A DNA stretch of 64,000 nucleotides from Echinometra lucunter (Eukaryota; Echinodermata; Echinoidea; Camarodonta; Echinometridae), in the NCBI GenBank assembly GCA_029962745.1, contig CM057151.1, positions 9,363,142 to 9,427,141 on the forward strand, given 5' to 3'. Position numbers and translations under genes: made by a program. The notes under the pieces are model-generated. The model was not told the DNA's origin. It searched no databases and saw only the letters and a program-made list of their open reading frames with translations. Of this stretch, positions 12,031-23,230 are shown piece after piece; positions within the stretch are counted from its first letter, which is position 1; each line of letters opens with the position of its first letter.

Positions 12031-12616
12031 CAAGTTTTGAATAAAAGAATAAGAAGCTGACAGAAGAATATATGAAAAGAAAACTTGCTTGGGGTAAAGA
12101 TTGTTTTGCAAGGACCACAACCACAAGGTATAAGGCAAGAGGTGCGAGCATGGAATGAAATATTAAAACTTAGCCAAGAGCTGGCACTTAAAAACAGGAG
12201 AGATGAAAACTTGTGATTAGAGGGAGCTGACAGACAAAGATGAATGTCATTTGAAGAGTTGCTGATAGTCGTCTCAAACACATGACATGTAACCCAAGCT
12301 TGGATGAATGTGAGGTAATACCGAGGCTGTGATGGAGGTGTGTATGTAAGGGACTGCCAGCTTACTGGATTTCACCTTCATTTAGCCTCCAATGTTTCGT
12401 CACTGAAATCTAAATGATCTGACATGGATAGATCTTGTGTATAGTGATGGCACAAACTGTCATGGAAGGGGCACCTCAATATAGTATATTGGTCTCCCTC
12501 ACATTCTTAGCATTCACTTACTATACTCTGACAGGGAATAGCAAAGTTACCCCTCATTGTTTATAAGACTATAATGGAAACTAGTGTGTCGAAACGAGAT
12601 GAAAAATTGGTCAGCT

Positions 12617-13032
12617 TTAACCCATTCGTGACAGGAATTATTTAAAGCTTAATTTGATCAGCTTTTATCCTTCAAATTGGCAACACCAACATTTTTATTT
12701 AATTGCTACATTTTTCTTATAAAACGTCATGTATCTGAAATGAATATAAATTGACAGAAATTACGATGAGAAGTCAAAAAGTTGCCAATTTGCAGGAGAA
12801 AACAGTGATTTTAAACTTTCTATCACATTGCCAATTTAAGGATTTTAATGCTTATTTTCCTTTAAAAAATTTTCAGCATCAAACAACGAATACTGATGCA
12901 ACCAGAATGGGCACAGTTTGTGTAGAATTTTTTGCTCTTTCTGCTCATGTATTTGTTATGATTTTTAGGGCTTTGCATCAAAGGATATTAGGCCAAACCA
13001 CAAAATGTGGACCTCTGTCACAAATGGGTTAA
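12617..13032. mobile_element. TTAA-bounded inverted-repeat element, 416 bp
   Basis: The left end reads TTAACCCATTCGTGACAG and the right end is CTGTCACAAATGGGTTAA, an inverted pair with 17 of 18 bases matching. TTAA at both edges suggests TTAA target duplication as in piggyBac-type elements. The interior is AT-rich with a short open frame (12751-13032 on +, 93 codons) that shows no transposase motif, so the element is non-autonomous. Its termini resemble those of the 80-bp family (TTAACCC), but the interior differs. Confidence 0.75.
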
Positions 13033-13109
13033 TGTATAAGCTCTATGTCATGCAGCCTTCTGAACTGGGATGATAAAGCCCTGGTCTAAAAATATTAAAA
13101 TTCAAGAAG

Positions 13110-13190
13110 AGAAAACCACTGCAACAAAAAACAAAAACAAAAACATAACAAAAATAAAAGCAACAACAAAAACAAAACAAACATTTTTGA
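13110..13190 (+). repeat. A-rich (CAAAAA)n-like tract
   Basis: Imperfect CAAAA-type units right after the TTAA element; possibly an old poly-A remnant or simple repeat. Confidence 0.6.
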
Positions 13191-13799
13191 AGAGCCTTGA
13201 CAACTTTCCTTACATAGATATTTGTGTCACTGGGTTTATCAGATCAGAACATCTGAATTTTCTTGACAAAAACTTGAGTTACAAAGTTTTGCCACCCCTT
13301 TGACAGTATTAGTGTGAATATATTCTGCCCCTTCAATAGAATCATGGGTATTACATATATTTTGAAATAAATAAAAACAATTCAATATTAAACAATTACG
13401 GCTCTCTACATCACTTCAGCCTCCAGGTATGTTTTGATCTTGACCATGGCATCGAACACACTCTCTCTCTCTCTCTGCTGTGTCTCTTATGGCTTGGCCA
13501 TGAATGTGCATGAAGTACAGGAGGTCCCCATTATGGATGCCATATAGTTTGCTGATGGATTTTTCACACATACAGAAAAATCAATGAACTTTCTGAGCAA
13601 GGTCAGGTCCATTAGAGTAGGGATGGATGACATATGTATGTATCCAGAGCACGGTCTAGATTCCCCCAGAGTTGCATTCACACTATTCAAATAGTACATT
13701 ATTTGGAATATATCACATTCACACTATCCATACATCAAATAACTTGATTTTTATGCCTCCGCCCACCGTAGGTGGTTGCCGGAGGCATTATGTTTTGGG

Positions 13800-13855
13800 T
13801 CGTCCGTCCGTCCGTCCGTCCGTCCGTCCGTACGTCCGTCCGTCCGTCCGTCCCG
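13800..13855. repeat. (CGTC)n microsatellite
   Basis: About 13 tetranucleotide units with one interruption (TACG). Translated on the minus strand it gives a spurious Arg-Thr-Asp-Gly repeat. Confidence 0.95.
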
Positions 13856-13859
13856 TTTT

Positions 13860-14310
13860 CGTTCTCGCGATAACTTATGAACCGTTTGACGGATCAAGTT
13901 CAAACTTGGCTCATGTATGCATATGGGAGGGACAATGATCTGATTAGATTTTGGAGTCTCAAGGTCAAAGGTCAAGGTCATAGAGGTAATAATACACATA
14001 AAAATGGCTCGTTCTCGCGATAACTTAAGAACCATTTGACAGATTGGCTTCAAACTTGGCTCATGTATGCACATGGAAGGGACAATGATCTGATTAGATT
14101 TTGGGGTCACAAGGTCAAAGGTCAGAGGTCATAGAGGTCATTATGTACATAGAAATGGTTCGTTCTTGTGATAACTCAGTAACCATTTGACGGTTCAACA
14201 AACTTGGCTCATGTATGCATATGGAAAGGGCAATGCTCTCATTAAATTTGGGGGTCACAAGGTCATAGGTCAAGGTCAAAGATGTCATTATATAAATGAA
14301 AATAAAGTAA
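13860..14310 (+). repeat. Three tandem units of about 150 bp
   Basis: Units start at 13860, 14010 and 14161, each with CGTTCTYGYGATAACT. Each continues with ACCRTTTGACRG, AAACTTGGCTCATGTATGC, GGRACAATG and ends with AAGGTCAAAGGTCA-type words. Unit 3 is the most diverged. The AGGTCA half-sites recur in direct and spaced arrangements within every unit. Confidence 0.9.
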
Positions 14311-14357
14311 CATGAAGTGCCATTTATTTCTGATCTGGTAATGGCGGAGGCATAAAG

Positions 14358-14377
14358 TTCGACCACGCGTGGTCGAA
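14358..14377. repeat. Perfect 20-bp palindrome
   Basis: TTCGACCACGCGTGGTCGAA is its own reverse complement. It lies 2 bp outside the right inverted end of the preceding element and may be its true terminus. Confidence 0.9.
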
Positions 14378-16490
14378 GATTCATCTAGTTTATATATACA
14401 TTTTGCAGGATTTATTTATTGCATTCACACAATTTATACATTAGAGATAGTGTATGATTTACTGTAATGTATTCACACTAACTACAAAAAGGAATTAATA
14501 TTGTCTGTAAAGGTTCATACATAAATGAATGCTGTAAACTTTCATGTTTTTGGAACTTCATCAAAGCCAGAATCATTTGAATGTAATATTAATACATTAG
14601 TGCTTTTTAAGTAGGTTTCTATCTTGATATCTGTCCCGTTCTGTTTTTCATGCTTAACCAAGATTTGTCCATGAAGTTGCATCTTTATGATCAGCTGCAA
14701 TATTGCAGACATGTTTGATATTTTCTTCAACGCTACTTTGTATCTGAAAGTCTTGTTTACAACATTGCAATGCTCAGGGCTTGAACACCATGGGATGTAT
14801 AACAGATGGAGACAGAGAATCCTCCATTTTCATCATCACTTCAGAGTCTGTCATTCAGGGCTCTCCCTCAAGAGTATTCTCATTAAATAAGGAGCACAAA
14901 TACACGGTGCTAGGAGAATAATTGTTATTCAGTCTCGTGCCATGCGATACGGCTAAGAACAGACAGCCTTCTGACGCAAGTTCAACTCAAGGGTTGAGTG
15001 AGATGCCGAAGACAGCTTTGGAATTTCAATGAACTGGCAAACTTGAACTATGTAAAGTGAAGAGAAAGTAGGAGAAGAAAGCATAGAAGAAGTTGAGAGA
15101 GAGTAAACTTAGAGGCAAAGACAGAAGCCTGTACAAGGGACCCAAGAATGCAGAATATAGTGTAGATTTTGATGAGGGAAGGATATGGACAGAGAGTAGG
15201 AGGGATATAAAAATATAATGAAGCCGAACAGACCTAGAGTAAATAATTGCAGGAAAATGAAACAAGAAAGAGGAGTCTAACACCTGTTTCCCAGAAAATA
15301 TTACGCTCAGAAAAATACGGGTTCAGCAGTTCACAGGTAAATCCTATGTCGCTGCAAATTGATGAATAATATATCCCCCTAATCTCTCTCTCTCCCTCTC
15401 ACTTTCTCTTTCTTGCTCTCTGTGTGCTTAGTTTAGACATGACATTGGGATTTTTTAGAGAACTGGTAGTATTTATTATTGTAGGAGGGAAATCATACTG
15501 AGATGTTAGTATAGGGTGCACCATGACACCAGTTGTGTTCTACATCATAGCTTTTGCATGGTGCAAAGAACACTGCGAAGTGAAATGATAAACCTTCAAA
15601 TGTCAGTATTGATAGTGAAATATAACTCTTTCAGATGGAATGTTTGTTTCTGAACATGATCATGATACGGATCATTTTTTACGGAACAAGGTCTTGCAAC
15701 AGTTAGAGATGTCATTTGAACTATGCTCTGTCTGATGTATCTCAGTGAATGAACTCACCAAATTACCACTTCTTGCAGAGATTAGAATTCATAACTTTGT
15801 GGACAACCATGGAATTCGAGGATGATATGATGAATTCTTTGCAGAAAAAAAAAAGATTTTCATATTTTGCACTTGGCACCTGGCTAAGGAGACAAAATTC
15901 TATAACTCCTTGCTGTGGAAATGACTTTCTGTAACCTAAACCTATCCATGTGAATTTGTATGGTCTCAATAGTAGTCAGGACTGTCTTTAACCTTGTGTA
16001 AAGTATGGAATTCAAAATTCAATATTCACCTGCTTGTTAGTCCATATCTGTTGTTTGCCCAGGAAAACTATGTCAAGCTGAATAGCAAGTGGGTCATTAT
16101 CTAGGTGCTCCCGGACAGTCCCTATGGTAATGTTGTACAACTATTACCGTTAGCAGCAGGTAAATAGATCGATTGCATGCGTGGCGTACTCTGCGTAAAC
16201 TTGAGATAAAATAATGGTTGCTGTACCTTCAGAGATATCTGAATATATATCAACCCCAGATCTTGGCAGAAGGATGTTTGATCTTTGCCTGAGCTAAAAT
16301 GTAAGAACTCTGAATGTCATCTCCCTTGAGACTGGAAAATCTTTGTTCTATTTTTCTTTTTGAGACGCATGCTCTCTTTTTGAAGGGTTTTGTTGATACA
16401 GAGATATTTGAAAGCACAGAAGGTGACAGAATATACTAGTGTACAAAGGAAATGCAGAAAGGTGGGTGTAAAAAGAATGAAGAAGATTAA
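14378..16490. other. Intronic stretch, little recognised
   Basis: AT-rich intron with a purine-rich patch (15055-15260) and a CT-rich patch (15384-15425). A 14-bp palindrome CTGCAATATTGCAG lies at 14695-14708. No gene seen. Confidence 0.5.
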
Positions 16491-16500
16491 GGGGGGGGGG
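16491..16500 (+). repeat. G10 run
   Basis: Homopolymer of 10 G. Confidence 0.9.
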
Positions 16501-16860
16501 TAATGGTGAGTGGAGGAGCAATTAAGGTCAGATGTGGCCCAGAACAAACAGAAAGAAAGGAGATTCGTATTCTAGCACCATGTTTTACTTTTTTCTTCTT
16601 TTTTTTCTACAGAAAAAGTGTTCAGTCATGAAGTGGACAGGATTTATAATTCATGATTAAGAGCTTATTCTAAATCATAATCATGATATGTGACCATCTT
16701 ATACCTTTTCATAATAGGGATAGAAGCATGTTAAGTCCAGGCCTTAGTCCCCTGGCATAGTCTGGTCTTAGCTTCTACAGCTACATGTATTTGGAATGCT
16801 ATCTGTATCATTTGCATCACTCAATCTGCTCCTAGTCTTGATGCACTTTGAGAAGTGAGT

Positions 16861-17152
16861 TTAGTCCAGACTTAGTCCTGACTGGAAGTTATAATATGAT
16901 GCTATCTGCACATCTTGATGTGGAAACTATCTTTGCTCTTTAGTCTTCTAAGGTTCTTTGTATGTTTTATGGCCAGGTGGTGGGGAAAAAGCTCAGACAA
17001 CGTGGGATTTCTAGTCATGCCATGTGTGCAACCATGGAAACAAATGCATGTAGCAGATGTTATGCAATCTAGCTACTGTAAATATAAAAGATTGCATAAG
17101 TTTAGGTGGGATTGAGTCGGTAGATGTAGGTCAGGACTTAGTCCGGACGTAA
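16861..17152. mobile_element. Candidate inverted-repeat element, about 292 bp
   Basis: The left end TTAGTCCAGACTTAGTCCTG (16861-16880) and the right end GTCAGGACTTAGTCCGGACG (17130-17149) are imperfect inverses. A related word, TTAAGTCCAGGCCTTAGTCC, lies at 16731-16750, outside the left end. The ends are themselves built of repeated TTAGTCC. No coding content or clear target duplication. Confidence 0.4.
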
Positions 17153-17249
17153 CCCTTTTGGCAGTGAATATGAGAAGAACATTAAATTGTTAATTTAGAA
17201 TGTCTTGAGGTGATGGACAAGCTCCGTAATGATACAGGTCTGCTTATGT

Positions 17250-17326
17250 TTCAGATTGCAAATCTAAGAGTGAAGGCTACAGTGATGTCTAGAGTGAGAA
17301 CATCTGTCTGCTGTTCGCAATCTGAA
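17250..17326. repeat. 10-bp perfect inverted repeat with 57-bp spacer
   Basis: TTCAGATTGC at 17250-17259 and GCAATCTGAA at 17317-17326. It could be a tiny inverted-repeat element or chance. Confidence 0.5.
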
Positions 17327-18578
17327 CTACCTTCTTCAGTCTGAGGCTGTGGAGCTAAACCCGTTCAGACTACCCATTACTGAAATTTCAAAAAATACAA
17401 TTCGTACAGCCATACATGTATTCTATATTCTGTTGTACAATGCTTCTTCTTTATATGATTCATTTAACAATTAAGTGAGCTCCAGCTACATGAAGTTTGT
17501 TTATTCCCTTTTTGTGTAACTTTCTGGTTGTCTGAACAGGCTGTAAGAGTAATTGCATTTTAACTCTTTCCACTTCAAATAGTGCCTTCATTATATCCAT
17601 TTTAGGAGGATTTACGCAGACAGATGTAAAAAAAGAAGAAAAATTAGCATAATGCGTGTAACAAGGCGCCTGTGAGGAAACAGGTTAACATTAACATATG
17701 CCGAAGTGATTACAATTGATTGAAGTGTGGTTATGAGGATCCAGAGATTGCAATTTTGAGAGAGGGAGATGGGGAAAGCTGATGTGATGTGAAATCAATA
17801 ATGTAATTCCACTCAGAATCTTACTTTTATTACGAGGTTTTCATTGGTTTGGGATTTAATCTGAGCTGGCCCGAAATAGGGTTTGTGTAAGATTGAATTA
17901 TTGACTTGTTTTTCCTCCGATGGAAACAAATTGCACATATCTGTTGACTTTGGGGGGCTGTGTATGTTTGATCAATTTCTAAGGGATTCCTTGTTTATTA
18001 CATTACGTTCCTCTTCTTGATAACTGCAGTTTTATGCAAAAGATTCTATAAATATAAATTTTGGTAAATACCTATGAAAGATAAAAAACAGAGTGATGGC
18101 ATTATGCTATTTTACAAAATGAAGTGGTCTTTGTAAGGACCCTGGCATATCTTAGTACTCTGTTTATGATTTGACAAAAACATGTAGGTGTACTCACAGT
18201 AATGTCCCTGTGTTTATATTTATATACCTGTCAGCTGCATCAACATTAATGAGACCGAGTCTGAGTTACCAGGTGCATTCAGTCTCATGGATGAATTAAC
18301 CCTCCTTTTAGCTGCACTTTTGCAGCATCTTTTGGTCTAGAATGCTACATGTAGAAATCATATGAGCAGATAATAAAAAAAAAAAAATCACTTAAAACAT
18401 GGAGTCCATTTTTGATCCAGAACCTTGTGCACTTTTACAAATAAGAGGGATTTTATTGTACCCAATCACTAAATTTTTATTCACATCAGTTTATGCTATG
18501 TATATTTTTGTTTCTTTCAAACTATGAAAAAAAGAATAATTGTTGCCCATTTGCGAAGGGGAGCTGATTAGTTGAGCT
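17327..18578. other. Intronic stretch, nothing recognised
   Basis: AT-rich intron without repeat ends or coding signature. Confidence 0.5.
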
Positions 18579-18586
18579 CTTAAAGG

Positions 18587-18900
18587 GGGTACCCAATGCT
18601 GAAACAATGTTATTTCATTTGAAAGAACATGATTTTATTAGTAGAAAATCATGTGCCTAAAATTTTTTAAGAAACTCGGTTGCCAAGGCAACCCCCAAAT
18701 GTGGTAAGATTCAGGATTTTTTGACCCCTCAGCTGTGACCCAGTTTCAACTGGGTATCCACTTGACCTCAAAATGACGTCAAAGTGGGTACCCTTGTCGC
18801 GCAATTCTAGCAGAATGCGCACAAGGTATAATACAAATTGTACAGTCTAGCCGCGCAGCACAACTGCAATGCGCGAAGCTGGGTACCCTCACTTACGTCA
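18587..18900. promoter_or_regulatory. Dyad-dense CpG-rich module (candidate cis-regulatory element)
   Basis: An unusual concentration of symmetric sites. GGGTACCC occurs at 18587-18594, 18786-18793 and 18881-18888. A perfect X-box-type dyad GGTTGCCAAGGCAACC, the RFX-family site, lies at 18678-18693. ACCCAGTT-TC-AACTGGGT lies at 18738-18755. A perfect CRE, TGACGTCA, lies at 18774-18781, with a half CRE (TACGTCA) at 18894-18900. Two hairpins of form GCGCA-N12-TGCGC lie at 18799-18820 and 18853-18874. The first extends to a 15-bp stem with two single-base bulges (18792-18826). CpG is frequent here and rare around it. It may be an enhancer or alternative promoter. It may instead be the interior of an inverted-repeat element, because similar CTTAAAG...CAATG words occur inverted at 18579 and near 19063. 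Confidence 0.4.
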
Positions 18901-19483
18901 TACCTCATGCTCAAATTTTTGGTGAACTCTTGACTTTTTGGAGAAAATTAGCCAAAATGCATTGATTTGGATTGAAAATCATCAAATTTTTAATGTTATT
19001 CTTCTTAGAATTCTATTCTCGATCATATATAAAAAAAATTACCATTGTGTAAGTCACTTTAAGAAAACTCTACTGTCATGGGTTAAGTGTGGGGATAGAC
19101 ATTTACAGCAAGACCCAATAGAGACTTGCTTTATTTAGTTCATCATACATCATCATTTGTTGATTCCGTATCAGTGAATGAGTTGAGCAGCTGCATTGTC
19201 CTGGGAGTAGAATACACACGCTCAGCTTGTGAGAGATGTGAATTCACTAGACTATTCATGATCATTATGTGTGAAACATTATGGAGCCAGATGACTTTGA
19301 TAGGAGACAATTACTTTCCGTAATTGTTTACAGTTAGGCTTTCACCTTTTAACATAGAGCAGAACATAATGAGCTTAACTTTAATGAGGTGTCTTGCTTT
19401 GTCTGGGACCCAGTTTTAAGCTGATTAGCTTAGTTAATTCAGTGGTGTGGACCACAATAGACTGGTTATCAATGCAATTATCC

Positions 19484-19521
19484 AGGATTAAAAGAAGGGA
19501 AGGATTAAAAGAAGAGAAGGG
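19484..19521 (+). repeat. Short tandem duplication, two 17-bp units
   Basis: AGGATTAAAAGAAGRGA occurs twice in direct succession. Confidence 0.8.
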
Positions 19522-21240
19522 AGCAATGAATATAGACAAAGTGAGGGGTTTAGAATGGTTTTGTATCTGTAAAGAGTTCATTGTAATAGGAATTCTCACG
19601 AGAGTTCTGAAATGGAAAAATATGTTTCAAGTATAAAGTGCCCCAAAGAAGGAATAAAAAGAAAAAATGAGAAGGGGATATACAAGGAAAGCCATGAAGA
19701 AACTTGTGTATAGTAAATGAAGTAATGGTTTCTTGCATTGTGGCAGTGCCGCAGTGGAAATCTACCACTATAAGTATATTCAATGTGATGCATCTACTAA
19801 CAGGAGGGTCCTTTCTACACTTTATATTTAGACTTTTTGTATTATATCAAATGATGCATTATAGCGATGGTGAATAGATCTTTTTGTTCACCTTTTTCCT
19901 AACCTTTCCTTTTCTCTGAAAGGTACATTGATTTTCCTGTGTGTAGTCTAGTTAGTCACTTCATGGTAAACAATGTAGTTTTGTAAGGTAGCATCAAACT
20001 GAGACAGACAATAATGGCTGGTGTCTTCACTGTAAATACTGATATAATCCAATTAAGAGGTAGTGTTGCAGTGTGTTCTAGTCTGGAGAAAGGCATATGT
20101 TTCGTCAGTATAGGAAAAAAGAATGGATTATATCATTGTAGTATAAACAGAAATAAAAGACAATGAACCTTAGGTAAAGTTAGTACATGCGTTCTGGAAT
20201 AATGTTTGCACCCTGGAGGCTTACATATTATAGATCCTTGTGCTATTTTTCTATTTTTTCCATTATTTTTCCAAAATTATAAAAGTCTTGTATGGAGCTA
20301 GAAGGGCCTTAAGTCTAGAAAATTATACTGAGTTAACACTCGACTGGCTCTGAACAGACGATATGTTCTCATGACCTTGTGAAAATCATTACCGATTCAT
20401 GAACTGTTGAAGAATTGTAATTTTCTTGGCAGTGTGTATAAATAGCCTTATTGCATGCTGCTGTAATAATGAGCACAAGTCAGCGGTTCATTGACATTGA
20501 TGTCTGAAATATAAGTTGTAAATTTATTTGTTTTATTCTGAGATTATTAGATGTGCTATGTGATGAAAAACCTGGGCTGCAGTTTTCATAACCTGAATAG
20601 ATGGCTATAATATGAATACATGAATTTACCGCATCATTAAGTACAGTTGTAGCTAATGCATTGTAGTACATGTTCCTCAACTGCCCAGGGGCAAGTACCT
20701 CTGTACATATCTATACACATGTGTCCACTGCCTTTTAAAATCAATACAACCTTGTTGAATATGCATGAATGTAAACTGAATGAGCTTTGTCACATTGACA
20801 ATACACAGTTGTAGATGGGACAGTGACAATTCTGCATCTGACTGTGGTTTCCTCATTGATTTGTATATTGATTGACCAACGTAGGACAGGGTATGCATTG
20901 ATTACAAATGTAATTAGTACTGTGAGTAGAAGTTATTATCCCGGAAAACCTTACCCATGCTGTTCAAGTGACAAAGTGAGAGGGGCTATGTTTTCATGTG
21001 TCTTCATATCAATGCCTTTAGTTTGACTGTGAATTGCCTGATAGTCTTGATATGATTATATATCATCATCATTATGTACTGACTCCAAGCAACATTGAAT
21101 TTCATTGTATTTGGAAGTTGATTTTCATCAAACAAAATTTTGATATAGAGGTAATCTTTGTACCTTGATTTTCGGTGATGCAAGAAAAGAGAAAGGAATG
21201 GAAAGAGAAGCAAAATGGTAAATGGGAGGAGGATTGAGAG
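19522..21240. other. Intronic stretch, nothing recognised
   Basis: AT-rich intron without recognisable elements. Confidence 0.5.
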
Positions 21241-21289
21241 GAAATAAATAAATAAATAAATAAATACATAGATAAATGAATAAATAAAG
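21241..21289. repeat. (AAAT)n microsatellite
   Basis: About 11 AAAT-type units with a few substitutions (ACAT, AGAT, GAAT). Purine-rich sequence follows to about 21425, giving false Ser/Leu/Phe-rich open frames on the minus strand. Confidence 0.9.
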
Positions 21290-21429
21290 AGGAAGGAAAG
21301 AAAGAAGAAAAAAAAGAAAGAAAAGGATAAGGGCAGAACAGGATTGAGAGGTAGCAAGGAGTAAGAGATAGAGGGATATAGAGATGGAAGGAGATAGAGA
21401 GAGAAAGAGGGGAGAAAGAGAAAAGTGTT

Positions 21430-23217
21430 TGAAATTTGATAAAAGAGACCTAATTGCCTTTCTTTGTTCTGCACACTCATATGACACCAGAACCATTTTG
21501 GTTGACACCATCATCGCACAGGTTTTCTCAAAGATCTACCGCCAGATATTGGGCTGTAGTACCAGATGGAAACCTGCACAAACTCTGAATTTTGGCAATT
21601 CAACACTTGAGATGCGGTTAAAATGCCCCTCTCATCCAAAATGCAATAAGTGTAGGGGAGTTCGTTACCCTCCAGCGTTCCTTAACTGGTGCTTTCGTGG
21701 ACAGGCAGCTGCATCAACGAGACCTCTGCTGCAGCATCGCTCATATGCTGCTTTGAGCCATTCGCTTTTCTCTCACTTTTCTAGGCATTAGCAGTGCGGT
21801 GATACCAAGCTCCATCATCCATCATATCCTACAGATAATGCAGACTTCTCACACTACCACTTTCAAGTTCTTTTCTGTTGACAACCTCTGCATGTGATAT
21901 CTTATGTTTGGTAAATGTTATCTTATTCATTGTCAGAAGCTGCTAGTTTCTCTTAATGATCCTCTTTTTTCTCTGTATAATGTGCTGAAATCTGTTTGTT
22001 TGGGGTAAATAGACAGCTACCGACCATTCCTAGTGTGTAGTAATGTTTCCTCTAGTTAGGCCCAAACACTTCTTTGTAAAAGCATCCAAACTACACTGTA
22101 TTCCTGATTTTCTCTTGAGAGATAGCTAGTTTTGCCCTGGAAGGTTTTGCAGGTACGAGTATATGGTCCAATGAGGGGTTTGACTGATTGTTCTTGGAAT
22201 TAACCTATGTCCCAGTCTGTTCCTGTCCTTTTTCCATGTCTTTTGTTTTCTCTGCTATTACATGTGTGACTTAACCTCTGTTTCTTTATTTTGTAGGCCT
22301 ATACCATATGAATGTTGGGATGAAATAGCAAACTTGTCTGTACTTTTCATTACTTGGTGACCTTTTTATAACTGTGCCACCTCTGGACAAAGGGCAAAAT
22401 ATGTATTCAAAACCCTCTGTAAAACTGTGGAATAAAAAAGGGAAAAAATACAGTCTTGCCTGTCAGGGCAGTACAACTATCGATTGAGTGGTGTGGGCAA
22501 CATCTATCAACCAAAGGAAAACATGATAAAGTACCTGTCTTATGTGTTCAAGAATAAAAAAGGAAAGTCCTTTTGTATTATTTGTGTTAGTTGTGGTTAA
22601 ATAAAATATGTATTGAAGTGACCAAACTGCACCCACATCTTGCCTTTTTGATAAGTCTGGATTGGATTAGAATTATGACCACAAATATTTGATTTTGACA
22701 AATATATATGTACATGTACTTGGAAAGGCAAATGAATCGGCTGGTGTATGAGCTCTTGTAAGGACACTTGTCTGTGGGGTTATGTCAACAGAACAAGTAG
22801 AATTTAGATCGTCATGTAGACATCAACCCAGTCAGAAGCCTATTGTTTTACACTTAGAATTTTTTTTAAAAAGTGATACAATAACATATATATAATAGCA
22901 TGATGGTGCTTGCACTTTTCAATAATGATGCTTAAGACTGTTGATATTGTCATAGGTTGATGTCTTAAAGTCTTTGTAATCATGTCAACTTTCATGACTT
23001 GCAGTCATGGATATACACTTAATCTGATGAGTTAAACCAAAAATATTTTGTACCAGAGGAAAGATAATTATAGAGCCCACATGTTTGATAATTCACTCAA
23101 ATAGACAGGAATGTATGAAAATGATGTAAATGTTGATGAAATGACAAGCATTAACATAACTGTGTGTTCATGAAATCATAGCTTTAGATGATTTAGCAGG
23201 ATAATGACCTCTGTCGA
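21430..23217. other. Intronic stretch, nothing recognised
   Basis: Includes a moderately GC-richer patch (21500-21790) that is open in one + frame but has no domain signature and no splice sites in a useful phase that I could identify. Confidence 0.45.
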
Positions 23218-23230
23218 GGGGGGGGGGGGG
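23218..23230 (+). repeat. G13 run
   Basis: Homopolymer of 13 G. Confidence 0.9.

Larger units (their letters stand above)
13751..14377. mobile_element. ATGCCTCCGCC element with CGTC and 150-bp tandem repeats
   Basis: Perfect 13-bp inverted ends: TTATGCCTCCGCC at 13751-13763 and GGCGGAGGCATAA at 14343-14355. A small hairpin follows the left end (CCTCCG...CGGAGG). Inside are a (CGTC)n tract and three copies of a unit of about 150 bp. A perfect 20-bp palindrome, TTCGACCACGCGTGGTCGAA, lies just outside the right end. No transposase is present. Closely similar sequences are, from memory, frequent in echinoderm and mollusc genomes. Confidence 0.75.

Noticed and set aside
11742..12281. 179-codon minus-strand open frame
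   Set aside because: Ser/Leu/Phe-rich translation of a purine-rich low-complexity tract, open in two frames at once; compositional artefact.
13751..14110. 119-codon minus-strand open frame with a repeated Arg-Thr-Asp-Gly segment
   Set aside because: It is the (CGTC)n tract and the 150-bp tandem units of a mobile element read as protein.
21004..21480. 158-codon minus-strand open frame
   Set aside because: Translation of AAAT and GA repeats; low complexity and open in two frames.
21384..21791. 135-codon plus-strand open frame with a cysteine-containing segment
   Set aside because: Begins in a GA-rich tract. The CPSHPKCNKC segment is suggestive of metal binding but matches no family I know and has no clear splice sites.
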